Assembly (NCBI GenBank): GCA_011389575.1
Contig: JAABUB010000002.1
Span: 1-64,000 of the forward strand
DNA from: Desulfotignum sp.
GTDB lineage: Bacteria; Desulfobacterota; Desulfobacteria; Desulfobacterales; Desulfobacteraceae
Direction of reading: 5' to 3'
DNA: 64,000 nt
Each line of letters opens with the position of its first letter. Within the stretch, counting starts at the first letter, position 1. The translations under genes and the position numbers were made by a program. Under the pieces are notes generated by a model that did not search any database, was not told the origin of the DNA, and saw only the letters and a list, made by a program, of their open reading frames with translations. This document shows positions 37,401 through 45,412 of this stretch, piece after piece.

Positions 37401-37630
37401 GCATCGACCAGATGACATCAGGCAGCGCCTTTGGAGAAATGTCCTTGATTGATGACTCTCCCAGGTCTGCCACCATCCGGACCATGGCCCCCTGCCGGTT
37501 TCTCATCCTTAACAAACAGGAATTCAAGGAAACCGCCATGGAATTTCCCCGTATTGCCCTGCAGATCTGTTCGGTTCTCAGCCGGCGGATCAGGCATCTG
37601 CATTCCCTGGTCCAGGAAAAAGAGTGCTGA
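34415..37630 (+). CDS. Fusion of nucleotide-exchanger/MFS-like membrane domain, HEAT-like repeats and cyclic-nucleotide-binding domain
   Basis: A 1071-aa three-part protein. Residues about 1-420 form a roughly 12-helix membrane domain resembling the NTT/MFS nucleotide exchanger group. Residues about 430-900 are alpha-helical repeats of HEAT type (DALWYARLLKNFSPERLDRLIL and similar). Residues about 925-1071 are a cyclic-nucleotide-binding domain with the phosphate-binding cassette FGEMSLIDDSPRSATI, keeping the Glu, Arg and Ser that contact cAMP in CRP. The start is the ATG at 34415, overlapping the SUMF1-like stop. The neighbouring cyclase could supply the ligand. Whether it transports, and what, is unknown; the membrane domain could be purely sensory. 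Confidence 0.85.
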   Translation: MRAKLLDFLKIYEEELTLFLWTAALLFIIRSSGIILNNYAETAFLKRYGVEYLPMVNMLNAVATFFVTGFLAAFLSKTSGARLLSYVFIFSGIVVTVIRLLIPFGINLLYPLLFMLKSQFELLHALLFWNMCNDLFNTRQSKRLFPLLTAGGVIGLILGSFGTPHFANLFSMDNLLYLYLFTTVAGAFMIQAMGRSYATLIFTEKTGTPGKKKPAMIEEIKRVYPLVKDSILVKIVLVLTFMPNVVIPIMNYQFNYAVNERFASESTMIQFFGNFRGVLYIVSLFILLFVGRIYGRWGLPVALMFHPFNYMVAFMAFLLRFDVFSAMYAKMSTNIIRTTINGPANSILIGLFPESYRDMIRPFLRGTVVRLALFTGSALILISTPLFHPRYLTLVALPFLIAWVAAPFVLKANYSKILLDMISKNLLDIKSLDQKELGQIFKQEETLADLESSFLAARGSDALWYARLLKNFSPERLDRLILKNLDHQDEDTQVGLIKMISPEFGPQAARELVPYLSPHRHETTIAILKLIIQHGIQTVKPSDFSSYMNSSHPVVRGFACACRYADQPESLRKCIDDWLSHTDKTFRQSGIICAGLSGYQEYIPRLQALLDEPEIDPVIPDIIRALSRLQAEAGHSAALSYLDHNHKEVRMAALDALSITNDDTLKKAIHLLGDPSDAIHDFALEKIKTADYQNNLLLVESLGLPSTRIRRGLFKLLETLDIKEFDVLLFAKKNLSKAYEYLAMAQSMENLPRGGMQDLAMEHLVEKKEMVLENILKVLAIHDQTKRMKSAWQGIFSSDTRQRANAIELLNDVLDKKTFNTMLPLLESPNPSMALTEGRKLTKIPEFDTKGKQAISNLLSSADWVDVVIGLGVLRETPDISVNQDLLQNLKQSDNQHILREVDMIWNKNKKSGETNGEDSSQKLSLGEKILLLKEIEIFSGLSASELAAIAGVTEEMAYDKEKDVIKQNSVGETVFLIIDGEVSVIMERENGNEERIDQMTSGSAFGEMSLIDDSPRSATIRTMAPCRFLILNKQEFKETAMEFPRIALQICSVLSRRIRHLHSLVQEKEC

Positions 37631-37709
37631 ATTTTTCAATCAGATATGCTTTGTAACAGGCCAAAATCATTGGCAACCAAGCCTGGACCCAAATTTTCAT
37701 ACCCCTGGT

Positions 37710-38840
37710 TCAGGCTGTGGAGGGGTCCAACAAAGAGGCAATGGTATCAGCCAGATCATCTCTTCCCTGTTTTCTGAGCAATGGTATCAGTGGCCGGTAA
37801 AAGGGAGGTCTGACCCGGATGGTAATATCAAATCGGGCAATATCTTCTGACTGGACTTCATCTGCTTTAAATGCCCGGGTTTTGTGCAGCAGCCCCAGTG
37901 CGGTAAGCTCGGTCATGGTACGCACACATTTTTCACATCTGCCGCAGTTGAGCAAATCCGGAACATTGGCCAGGCAGACCCTGAAATTTTGAAATGCCGT
38001 ATCCCACTCAGAAACGATTTTAATCTTTTCCAGCCGGGACAGCTCATAATCTCTGTGACGGATTCTCATGCCATAGCTGGAGTATTCCGGATCCAGCAAC
38101 GGATGGGAGCCGCAGGGGTGGAGATGGGGGATATCATAGGATGAAGCGATGAACATCAGATTGATCCGGCTGCTGAAACCATGGGCCATGGCAGCCAGCA
38201 CCGCGCCAAAGAAACTGTCCAGCCACAGGTCCCGTTCATCGCACAAATGGCGGATATTGGTGTATACCGGCACAAGCGTTGTGCCTGCATCCCGGGTGAT
38301 GCAGGATGCTGCAGTCAGGGCCCGGTCGAACACATGCAGTTTGGCGCCCCTTTCCTGCACCCCCCCGATATCGAATCCATGGAGAAAAAAACTGTCCCTG
38401 ACCCAGGCCGGATGGGTATCAGGATAATGCAGCCGGTTCAGGCGCAGGGCAGCCAGAGAATCCATGCCGCCGGACATGACCATGCCCGCACCGGGCTGTG
38501 CCGGGAGATTCTGGTGTTTTCGAATACCGGATTCTACGGGAACGGGAACATACCGCCCTTGTGTCCAGTGGGACAAAATATGCATGGCCACATGCACGCC
38601 TTCTTTGAGAAACGGACAGACAGCGCCTTCCACAAAAATGCGTTTTTCACCCAGATGCAGGGCCGGCAGCAGACACCCCACCAGGAATGCATCCGGATTG
38701 GCGCCAAATCCCCGGGCATATGCCACCGGGGTTTTGAAATAGACATCCTTGGCAGGTTGATCGCTTTGTTCGAAATCGACCCTGGCAGAGGCAGTGGCAA
38801 AATCACTGTCCTGTGTCAATTTTATATCGGTGATTTTCAT
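37710..38840 (-). CDS. PP-loop ATPase with QueC-like zinc-cysteine motif
   Basis: A 376-aa soluble protein. Residues about 1-115 are an N-terminal domain I do not recognise. The PP-loop ATP-pyrophosphatase domain begins with VMSGGMDSLAAL, and a C(x9)CGRCEKC cluster near residue 295 resembles the QueC zinc site. Such enzymes adenylate a carboxylate or carbonyl oxygen and then add ammonia or another nucleophile. It is far longer than QueC (~220 aa), and no other queuosine gene is nearby, so preQ0 synthesis is unlikely. It is the third gene of a minus-strand operon with a RimK-like ATP-grasp and a GNAT, which suggests a small pathway building an amide or peptide-like product. Confidence 0.78.
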   Translation of the reverse strand: MKITDIKLTQDSDFATASARVDFEQSDQPAKDVYFKTPVAYARGFGANPDAFLVGCLLPALHLGEKRIFVEGAVCPFLKEGVHVAMHILSHWTQGRYVPVPVESGIRKHQNLPAQPGAGMVMSGGMDSLAALRLNRLHYPDTHPAWVRDSFFLHGFDIGGVQERGAKLHVFDRALTAASCITRDAGTTLVPVYTNIRHLCDERDLWLDSFFGAVLAAMAHGFSSRINLMFIASSYDIPHLHPCGSHPLLDPEYSSYGMRIRHRDYELSRLEKIKIVSEWDTAFQNFRVCLANVPDLLNCGRCEKCVRTMTELTALGLLHKTRAFKADEVQSEDIARFDITIRVRPPFYRPLIPLLRKQGRDDLADTIASLLDPSTA

Positions 38841-38873
38841 AGGCGGTTTTTTGTCATACTGATTGGTGTTTTA

Positions 38874-39866
38874 TTATAATTCAGGTTTGGCTTTTTCCAG
38901 TGCACAGGTCCCGGCCGAAACCGACAGCACATGGGCAATGATTTTTCGGGCAATATCTTTTCCCGTGGCAGCTTCCAACCCCCTGAAGCCCGGGGAATAA
39001 TTCACCTCCACCACATGGGGAAGGCCCTCTTTTTCCACCATCATATCAATGCCTGCAATCTCCAGAGAACAGGCCCTGGCGGCTGAAACAGCCATGTTTG
39101 CCCACTCTTCAGGCGGATCAAATGCAATGGCACTTCCCTGCTGGTGGATATTGGTTCGAAAATCATTGTGTGCAGGTGTCAGCTGCATGGCACCGGCCAC
39201 CCGGCCACCGATCACAAGAATCCTGGCATCCATCCTTTCTTTGGGGGCAAAAAACCGCTGCAACACCAGCCCTTTTACCGGATCAAGCATGTTTGCAACA
39301 CAGGTTTTTGCCCCGCATCTGTCATCGATCTTCACCACCCCGTCCCCCCCCATGCCAGAGGGATGTTTAACAATGACCGGGTACCCGCCCAACTGGTCAA
39401 CAGCAGCAAAAAAGCTGTCAGACCTGGTGACAAAACAGGAATCGGGAACCCGAATCCCTGCCGCAGAAAGGGTCTGGAGGGTGATAAACTGGTGCCTGGC
39501 AATGGTCACTCCTTCCAGTCCGTTCACCAGGGGAATGCCCATTGCCTGAAACTGGCGCAGCACCACAAACCCGTATTCCCCCATGGGTGACCCCTGGCGG
39601 GGCATCACTACATCCGGCAAACCACCGGGGATACTGCTTTTCAGCAAATCATCTGAGTTGCCAGCCGGTTTGGTGCCGGGCATCGCCCCGAAGGAGATGC
39701 TGTCGTGGAAAAGTCCTCCCATGCCGGAATTCTGCTTTTCCAGAGAACAGATCAGCTGGTATGGATTGATGAGCTGGATCCTGTGGCCGGCTGTTCTGGC
39801 AGCTGTCTGCAGCCGGCCATTGGGATGAAACCCGAACCCGTGCACCGTGAGAATTCCGATATTCAC
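38874..39866 (-). CDS. RimK-like ATP-grasp carboxylate-amine ligase
   Basis: A 330-aa ATP-grasp enzyme of the RimK/GshB superfamily. Markers are GGYPVIVKHPSGMGGDGVVKI, LVLQRFF, DARILVIGGRVAGAM, a DFRTN segment and AGIDMMVEK...HVVEVNYSPGFRGLE. RimK-type ligases attach amino acids through acyl-phosphate intermediates. It overlaps the GNAT gene by four bases (39863-39866) and precedes the PP-loop gene by 33 bp. It is clearly distinct from the GshB-like gene at 29410. The substrate cannot be deduced. Confidence 0.85.
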   Translation of the reverse strand: MNIGILTVHGFGFHPNGRLQTAARTAGHRIQLINPYQLICSLEKQNSGMGGLFHDSISFGAMPGTKPAGNSDDLLKSSIPGGLPDVVMPRQGSPMGEYGFVVLRQFQAMGIPLVNGLEGVTIARHQFITLQTLSAAGIRVPDSCFVTRSDSFFAAVDQLGGYPVIVKHPSGMGGDGVVKIDDRCGAKTCVANMLDPVKGLVLQRFFAPKERMDARILVIGGRVAGAMQLTPAHNDFRTNIHQQGSAIAFDPPEEWANMAVSAARACSLEIAGIDMMVEKEGLPHVVEVNYSPGFRGLEAATGKDIARKIIAHVLSVSAGTCALEKAKPEL

Positions 39867-41029
39867 AGGCTGGTGTCTTTTGGGGTTTCCAAAGGTGAGA
39901 TCATGTGTGCCGGCATCCAGATGCCCATGTGTTTACCTGCCTTTTCACTGAAATATGTTGTAATTTTTCGGGTATTGTTTTGCAGGGCAATTTTCTGTGT
40001 GGCCAGGTTGTCTTCGTCAATAATGGAAAACACCCTGTATTTGCCGGCCCTTCCGGTCAACCCCTCAAGCAGTTTTCTGCCCACGCCCAGGGCCCGGTAT
40101 TCAGGCCGCACCGAGGTGTATCCCCGTTCCACAAATCCGGAAAAATCCACGCCTGTTGCTGTTTTCAGCCGGTCTGTCAAGGCTTTTCTGGGATGTTTCA
40201 GGCAGGAGTTTCCCACCAGCACCCCATTTTCCACAGCATATCCGATCAGATAGGCTTTTTCAAGGTTGGAGCGGACATGGGCCAGGTCCACGGAGCCCCC
40301 TGCCGCCACCATGGCGCAGACCGTATCCAGATATCCTTTCGGCAGATCTGCCGGCGGTGTAAAATAATAGGCAATATCCCGGCCCAGGGTAAGTAAATCA
40401 GTGCCATTGTGGCGCAGCCGGATCAGGTGATCCACAGGAAACCTTGCCAGACATGCCAACAGTCGAGCAGAATTTCCCAGAAGTTCCCAGGCCGGCCTGC
40501 CCGGCAGGGGCGCTGCCATATCATAGGCGCTGGCAACCGGCATATCATTTTCGGAAATATCATATGAATGCACAATGTGGGGGTTGTCCATGATAAATTT
40601 CACAACAGGTCCGACAGGCCTGTCCGCAAAAGATGCCGGAACTGTCACATGGTTCCATATTCCCAGCCTGGAAACCTGCCACAATAGTTGATCCGGTATC
40701 TTTGCCAGGTGTGGCGCACATTGCCAATGGATCAATTTCAATCCGTTTTCCCGCCATCCGGCCAGCTGGTTTTTCCCAACCGGTTTTTGGGATGAATCCA
40801 GACCGGCTGTGATCCCGAATACCATGGATACCGGTTTTTCTGCCAGCCATCGAGACAGACGGGCCATGCAGGACAACACATCCGGGGCTGGCCCCCCGGA
40901 TGCCGCAGCCTGAAAAAAAAACCCTGCTGCATCCCTGTATTCCTGCTGATCCAAATGCCGGAACAATGCATCCGGATCTTTACATGCAAAGGGATCCCTT
41001 GTATATATCTGTTCAATGCAAGAACTCAT
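39863..41029 (-). CDS. GNAT-family acyltransferase with long N-terminal domain
   Basis: A 388-aa protein. The C-terminal ~140 residues form a GNAT fold with the acyl-CoA loop in TSVRPEYRALGVGRKLLEGL. The N-terminal ~240 residues (GLDSSQKPVGKNQLAGW, HLAKIPDQLLWQVSRLG) form a separate domain I do not recognise. The track begins at a TTG at 41032; the ATG at 41029 is preferable. No strong ribosome-binding site is visible. It is the first gene of the GNAT/ATP-grasp/PP-loop operon and is divergent from msrAB. An acyl or aminoacyl transfer role next to the ligase is inference. Confidence 0.78.
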   Translation of the reverse strand: MSSCIEQIYTRDPFACKDPDALFRHLDQQEYRDAAGFFFQAAASGGPAPDVLSCMARLSRWLAEKPVSMVFGITAGLDSSQKPVGKNQLAGWRENGLKLIHWQCAPHLAKIPDQLLWQVSRLGIWNHVTVPASFADRPVGPVVKFIMDNPHIVHSYDISENDMPVASAYDMAAPLPGRPAWELLGNSARLLACLARFPVDHLIRLRHNGTDLLTLGRDIAYYFTPPADLPKGYLDTVCAMVAAGGSVDLAHVRSNLEKAYLIGYAVENGVLVGNSCLKHPRKALTDRLKTATGVDFSGFVERGYTSVRPEYRALGVGRKLLEGLTGRAGKYRVFSIIDEDNLATQKIALQNNTRKITTYFSEKAGKHMGIWMPAHMISPLETPKDTSL

Positions 41030-41319
41030 CAAATGCCATTCTTCGTATTCTTCATGGTAAAAAAACAGCTAGGCCATCACATTGCCAGCATCTCAACATT
41101 ATATGGTGTGCCTGCAGGAGTCAAGTGCATGGTCTGTAACAAAAATTTTATTGCAACAGATATGGGTCAAAGAAAAACAGAACAGGGCTGATGTTGTATC
41201 CACAACGGCTTGATGACATATCATGGGTTGCATATGCTGTGGCAGCGCTGCAAAATATCGGCACCTATTTACAATGGTCTGATGGATACTTATTTTGTTG
41301 TAAAAAAGGAGGACCTGCA

Positions 41320-42441
41320 ATGAAAGCAGTTTACCATATGAATTATTTTGTTTTTCTGCCCATCTGGATATTTCTGGTTTTATCCGTGTTTACTGGACAA
41401 AAGGCTTTTGCCATGGAGGATAATGTGACATACGAAAAAGCAACATTTGCCGGCGGGTGTTTCTGGTGCATGGAACACCCTTTTGAAAAGATTGACGGGG
41501 TTTTATCGGTGGTATCGGGCTATGCCGGCGGTCACCTGGAAAACCCCACCTATGAGGCGGTTTCTTCGGGTGCAAGCGGCCATCTTGAAGTGGTGCAGAT
41601 CACCTATGATCCTGATAAAGTTTCCTATGAAACCCTGGTGAAAATTTTCTGGCAGCAGATTGACCCCACAGACAAAGGCGGATCTTTTGTGGACCGCGGG
41701 GAACAATACGGTTCTGCCATATTTTATCACAATGACCGGCAGAAAAAAGCAGCCGTCGCAGCCAAAGAGGCTCTGGAGGCATCCGGACTTTTCAAGGATC
41801 CGGTTGCCACCCAAATTCGTCCCATGGAAACATTTTATCCGGCGGAAGAATACCACCAGGACTATCACAAGAAAAATCCGTTACGTTATAAATATTACCG
41901 GGCCGGTTCCGGCAGAGACCGGTTTTTGGAAAAAAACTGGAACGATGCGGCAAAGGCCAGGCTTGCGGATCAAGTTAAAAAAACCACAGGCACTTTTGTC
42001 AAACCCTCGGATGCGCAGCTTAAAAAAACATTGACCAAAATCCAGTACCATGTCACCCGGGAAGACGGCACTGAACAGGCATTTTCCAATGCTTACTGGG
42101 AAAACAAGGAACCGGGCATCTATGTGGATATCGTATCCGGAGAACCGCTTTTCAGTTCCACGGACAAATTTGATTCCGGTACGGGATGGCCCAGTTTTAC
42201 CCAGCCCATAAAAGGGGTTTCTCTGACCGAAAAAACTGACAATAAATTGATTTTTTCCACCAGAACCGAAGTGCGCAGCCCTCTGGCCGACTCCCACCTG
42301 GGCCATGTTTTCACTGACGGACCTCCCCCCACAGGATTGCGGTACTGCATGAATTCAGCTGCGCTGCGGTTTGTTCCTGTTGCAGAGCTTGAAAAACAGG
42401 GATATGCACAATTTCTGGATCTGTTTACAACTGTGCCTTAA
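41320..42441 (+). CDS. msrAB: Exported MsrA-MsrB methionine sulfoxide reductase fusion
   Basis: A 373-aa bifunctional enzyme that reduces both S- and R-methionine sulfoxide. A signal peptide (about residues 8-31, ending KAFA-ME) targets it to the periplasm. MsrA (about 35-200) has the catalytic [11 protein letters not shown]. MsrB (about 235-370) has GTGWPSF and the catalytic Cys in [11 protein letters not shown]. The MsrB part lacks the two CxxC zinc pairs: the position usually reading CG-PLF is SGEPLF. I chose the ATG at 41320 because it follows a perfect AAGGAGG; the track start at 41191 adds an unsupported extension. It protects envelope proteins from oxidation in an anaerobe. It is monocistronic. 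Confidence 0.95.
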   Translation: MKAVYHMNYFVFLPIWIFLVLSVFTGQKAFAMEDNVTYEKATFAGGCFWCMEHPFEKIDGVLSVVSGYAGGHLENPTYEAVSSGASGHLEVVQITYDPDKVSYETLVKIFWQQIDPTDKGGSFVDRGEQYGSAIFYHNDRQKKAAVAAKEALEASGLFKDPVATQIRPMETFYPAEEYHQDYHKKNPLRYKYYRAGSGRDRFLEKNWNDAAKARLADQVKKTTGTFVKPSDAQLKKTLTKIQYHVTREDGTEQAFSNAYWENKEPGIYVDIVSGEPLFSSTDKFDSGTGWPSFTQPIKGVSLTEKTDNKLIFSTRTEVRSPLADSHLGHVFTDGPPPTGLRYCMNSAALRFVPVAELEKQGYAQFLDLFTTVP

Positions 42442-42491
42442 CACTTCAGGACCATCGCATGTAGCCACATCTGTTCAGCAGCTTGATACCC

Positions 42492-42567
42492 GCCCCCTGA
42501 GGGTAGCGGTGTGACCGGCCCGGGATTGGCATCTGACGGTCCTGTCACACCGCTACCCTCAGGGGGC
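42492..42567. repeat. Perfect 24-bp inverted repeat with 28-nt loop
   Basis: The arms 42492-42515 (GCCCCCTGAGGGTAGCGGTG...) and 42544-42567 are exactly complementary. The loop is GC-rich and there is no T-run on either side. It lies between msrAB and the rplU promoter. It may terminate transcription or be a REP/MITE-like element. Confidence 0.75.
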
Positions 42568-42625
42568 TATGTCAATATAGGTAACGCTGCATCTTTATGC
42601 AATTATCCTGCTTAACATTTTTACA

Positions 42626-42654
42626 TTGACAAATTTCACTGAAATTTATAGTAT
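42626..42654 (+). promoter_or_regulatory. Promoter of rplU-rpmA-obgE operon
   Basis: A perfect TTGACA is followed after 17 bp by TAGTAT, with the overlapping TATAGT as an alternative -10. It lies about 55 bp before rplU. Confidence 0.7.
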
Positions 42655-42708
42655 AACGAGTTTTTATACGTTTGTGAAAAGTATTGATTTAATAAGGAGA
42701 GTTTACCC

Positions 42709-43020
42709 ATGTACGCAGTGATCAGAACCGGCGGCAAACAATACAAGGTTCATGAAGACCAGACCCTGAAAGTTGAAAAACTTTCCGGCTCCGAAGGTTC
42801 ACAAATTGAATTCAATGATGTTCTCATGTTTTCAGACGGAGAAAATATTACCCTGGGAAATCCCCTGGTGGAAAACGCAGTGGTAAAAGCCCATGTTGTG
42901 GAACAGGGCCGGGGCAGAAAACAACTGGTTTTCAAATACAAACGCCGCAAAGGATATAGAAAGATGCAGGGTCACAGACAACTATATACTGAAATCAAAA
43001 TCGACTCTATTTCAGCCTGA
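42709..43020 (+). CDS. rplU: 50S ribosomal protein L21
   Basis: A 103-aa L21 of standard length ([14 protein letters not shown]..., [20 protein letters not shown]). It binds 23S rRNA in the large subunit. An AAGGAGAG site precedes ATG 42709. It opens the conserved rplU-rpmA-obgE operon, 13 bp before rpmA. Confidence 0.98.
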   Translation: MYAVIRTGGKQYKVHEDQTLKVEKLSGSEGSQIEFNDVLMFSDGENITLGNPLVENAVVKAHVVEQGRGRKQLVFKYKRRKGYRKMQGHRQLYTEIKIDSISA

Positions 43021-43033
43021 AGGAGATATACAC

Positions 43034-43288
43034 ATGTCACATAAAAAAGCAGCAGGCAGTTCAAAGAACGGCCGGGATTCAAACGCCCAGCGCCGGGGCG
43101 TTAAAAGGTTCGGCGGAGAAACAGTGGTGGCCGGCAATATCATTGTCAGACAGGTGGGTACGAAAATCCATCCGGGAAACAATGTGGGCATGGGCAAAGA
43201 TTACACCCTGTTTGCAAAAATAGACGGTGTGGTGACCTTTGAAAGACAAGGCCGGGACCGTAAAAAAGTCAGCGTTTATGCCGCGTGA
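43034..43288 (+). CDS. rpmA: 50S ribosomal protein L27
   Basis: An 84-aa L27 ([20 protein letters not shown]..., [15 protein letters not shown]). The N-terminus lies near the peptidyl-transferase centre. The track ORF at 42893 is an upstream extension within rplU; the true ATG at 43034 follows AGGAG. No Firmicutes-type cleavable N-terminal extension is present. The stop overlaps the obgE start by four bases. Confidence 0.98.
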   Translation: MSHKKAAGSSKNGRDSNAQRRGVKRFGGETVVAGNIIVRQVGTKIHPGNNVGMGKDYTLFAKIDGVVTFERQGRDRKKVSVYAA

Positions 43289-44280
43289 AATTTGTAGATG
43301 AAGCAGTTATTACCATCAGGTCCGGTGATGGCGGTCCGGGATGCACCTCTTTTCGCAGAGAACGCTTTATTGAGCGGGGCGGGCCTGATGGTGGAGACGG
43401 GGGGGATGGCGGACATGTAATCCTGAGGGCTGACCCGGCCAAACGCACCCTGTATGATTTTCGCCGTCAGAAAATGCGCCGTGCCAAGAACGGGGCCCCT
43501 GGAATGGGCAAACAGAAACACGGCAAAAACGGCAGCCACTGCTATATTGATCTTCCCCTCGGAACCCTGGTGATCCAGGCAGATACAAATGAGATCATTG
43601 CCGATATCACCGATCCCTGCAAAGAAGTCATCATTGCCCGGGGCGGAAAAGGCGGCCGGGGCAATAAACGGTTTGCCACTTCCACCAACCGGGCCCCCCG
43701 GTATTCCCAGCCAGGCCTTCCCGGTATTGCACTCACCCTGAAGCTGGAATTGAAACTTCTGGCAGATGTGGGAATTGTGGGGCAGCCCAATGCAGGCAAA
43801 TCCACTTTAATTTCCGCCATATCCGCGGCCCGCCCCAAAATTGCCGACTATCCGTTTACCACCCTTACCCCAACTTTGGGCATGGTGGAGCCGCCATTTG
43901 GAGAACCCTTTGCCGTGGCTGATATTCCCGGACTTATTGCAGGGGCCCACCAGGGAACCGGGCTGGGAATCAAATTTCTCAAGCATATTGAACGTACCGG
44001 CATATTGATCCATCTCATTGACGCCGGCACCATAGATCCAGAAACCCCCCTTGCCGCCTTTACCATGATCAACCGGGAACTGGCCCTTTACAGCAGTTCT
44101 CTGGCCGAAAAATCCCAGATCGTCGTGCTCAATAAGACAGATCTTACCGGCACTGAACACCGGGTGGACAGTTTTAGAAAAGCACTGCCACACCTTGAAA
44201 TCCATACCATTTCAGCGATCACCGGTAAAGGGATTGACATGCTTGTAAAAATGCTTTCATCCAGACTCCAAAACGGGTAA
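43285..44280 (+). CDS. obgE: GTPase ObgE/CgtA
   Basis: A 331-aa Obg GTPase acting in 50S assembly. It has the glycine-rich Obg fold (about residues 1-157: [24 protein letters not shown]) and then the G domain with [15 protein letters not shown] and NKTD. The variable C-terminal domain is absent. The start is a GTG overlapping the rpmA stop (GTGA). Confidence 0.97.
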   Translation: MKFVDEAVITIRSGDGGPGCTSFRRERFIERGGPDGGDGGDGGHVILRADPAKRTLYDFRRQKMRRAKNGAPGMGKQKHGKNGSHCYIDLPLGTLVIQADTNEIIADITDPCKEVIIARGGKGGRGNKRFATSTNRAPRYSQPGLPGIALTLKLELKLLADVGIVGQPNAGKSTLISAISAARPKIADYPFTTLTPTLGMVEPPFGEPFAVADIPGLIAGAHQGTGLGIKFLKHIERTGILIHLIDAGTIDPETPLAAFTMINRELALYSSSLAEKSQIVVLNKTDLTGTEHRVDSFRKALPHLEIHTISAITGKGIDMLVKMLSSRLQNG

Positions 44281-44285
44281 ATACC

Positions 44286-44933
44286 ATGGAAGCCGGGCTT
44301 TTTGGGGGAACATTCAACCCGATTCACAATGGCCATATCCGTGTTGCCAGCCATGTGAAGCAGCAGTATAATCTTTCGAAAATATTTTTTTTTCCTTCTG
44401 CCACGCCCCCGCACAAAACCAACACCAACCTGGCACCTGCCCGGGACAGGTACGCCATGGTGGAACAGAGCCTGGCAGACATGAACGGATTTTATGCATC
44501 TGATATTGAATTGTCCCGAACAGGCCCCTCCTATACCATAGATACCATCCATGCCTTTGAAAAACAATACGGACCAAATGTCCGGTTTTTTTTGTTAATG
44601 GGATCAGACGCATTTTTTGACACCCCTTCCTGGAAAAAATACAAGGCCATATTTCTGGCCGTCTCCATTATTGTGATGCCCAGGTGCGCAAATGGACAAA
44701 ACCTGACCATTGCATCCTTTCTTGACGAACACATATCAAAAGGATACACATGGAACAAAGAAAAAAAACAGTTTACCCATGACAGGCTGCAATCCATATA
44801 TATCTGTCATGCACCCAAAATTGATATTTCATCCACCATGATACGCAACCGGGTGGAAAAAAACCTTTCCATAAAAGGACTTGTCCCCTCCCCGGTGGAG
44901 GAGATTATCAGCAAAAGGAATTTATATTTATGA
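44286..44933 (+). CDS. nadD: Nicotinate-nucleotide adenylyltransferase
   Basis: A 215-aa NadD, which makes deamido-NAD from nicotinate mononucleotide and ATP. It has GLFGGTFNPIHNGHI (nucleotidyltransferase HxGH), PPHKT, the LLMGSDAFFDTPSWKKY segment, and the C-terminal ISSTMIRNRV (ISxTxxR). It lies five bases after obgE and overlaps rsfS by four bases. Confidence 0.96.
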   Translation: MEAGLFGGTFNPIHNGHIRVASHVKQQYNLSKIFFFPSATPPHKTNTNLAPARDRYAMVEQSLADMNGFYASDIELSRTGPSYTIDTIHAFEKQYGPNVRFFLLMGSDAFFDTPSWKKYKAIFLAVSIIVMPRCANGQNLTIASFLDEHISKGYTWNKEKKQFTHDRLQSIYICHAPKIDISSTMIRNRVEKNLSIKGLVPSPVEEIISKRNLYL

Positions 44934-45301
44934 CAGTGCTTTCAGAAGAATTCAGGCCCTATCTGGCCTCTGTTTTCAACCGAAAACCCCAATCTGTTAC
45001 CGCCATCGATGTGGAACAGTATACCTCCTACACCGATGTGCTGGTCATTGTGGAAGCCGGTTCCCACCGCCAGGTGACTGCTATTGCCGAACATATCATC
45101 ACCCGGATGAAGGCCGATAAAATAACGGCTTTGGGAACAGAAGGCATTAAGGAAGGAGAATGGGCATTGCTGGATTATGGAAATATCATCATCCATGTTT
45201 TTGAAACCCGGGCCAAAACATTTTATGACCTGGAAGGTCTGTGGGGTGATGCCCCCCGCATTGATCTGTCTGAATTTGCATCACCTGCCCAAACCCCCTG
45301 A
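44930..45301 (+). CDS. rsfS: Ribosomal silencing factor RsfS
   Basis: A 123-aa RsfS/Iojap protein that binds L14 and blocks subunit joining in slow growth. Markers are DVLVIVEAGSHRQVTAIAEHI, EWALLDYGNIIIHVFE and YDLEGLWGDAPRID. The ATG overlaps the nadD stop (ATGA). The nadD-rsfS pairing is the usual arrangement. Confidence 0.95.
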   Translation: MTVLSEEFRPYLASVFNRKPQSVTAIDVEQYTSYTDVLVIVEAGSHRQVTAIAEHIITRMKADKITALGTEGIKEGEWALLDYGNIIIHVFETRAKTFYDLEGLWGDAPRIDLSEFASPAQTP

Positions 45302-45412
45302 TGACCGTTCGGATGAAAACCGACACTGAAGCTGTGGCAGCCTTACAACAGACCGGTGAACAACAAGCCAGACCAATGAACCTTTGACAAAGGATATTAT
45401 CAAAAATTGATT

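Noticed and set aside
36628-37539. 303-aa minus-strand ORF opposite the cNMP-domain fusion
   Set aside because: Serine-rich antisense shadow; the cNMP domain is read clearly on the plus strand.
37710-38840. QueC (preQ0 synthase)
   Set aside because: The PP-loop and cysteine motif are similar, but the protein is about 150 residues too long and no queuosine genes are near.
40955-41191. 78-aa plus-strand ORF with CMVCNK motif upstream of msrAB
   Set aside because: It overlaps the GNAT start region, has no ribosome-binding site, and only its last ~50 codons are in intergenic sequence.
42492-42567. Simple rho-independent terminator of msrAB
   Set aside because: The loop is 28 nt and no T-run follows on either strand, so it is listed as a repeat rather than a terminator.
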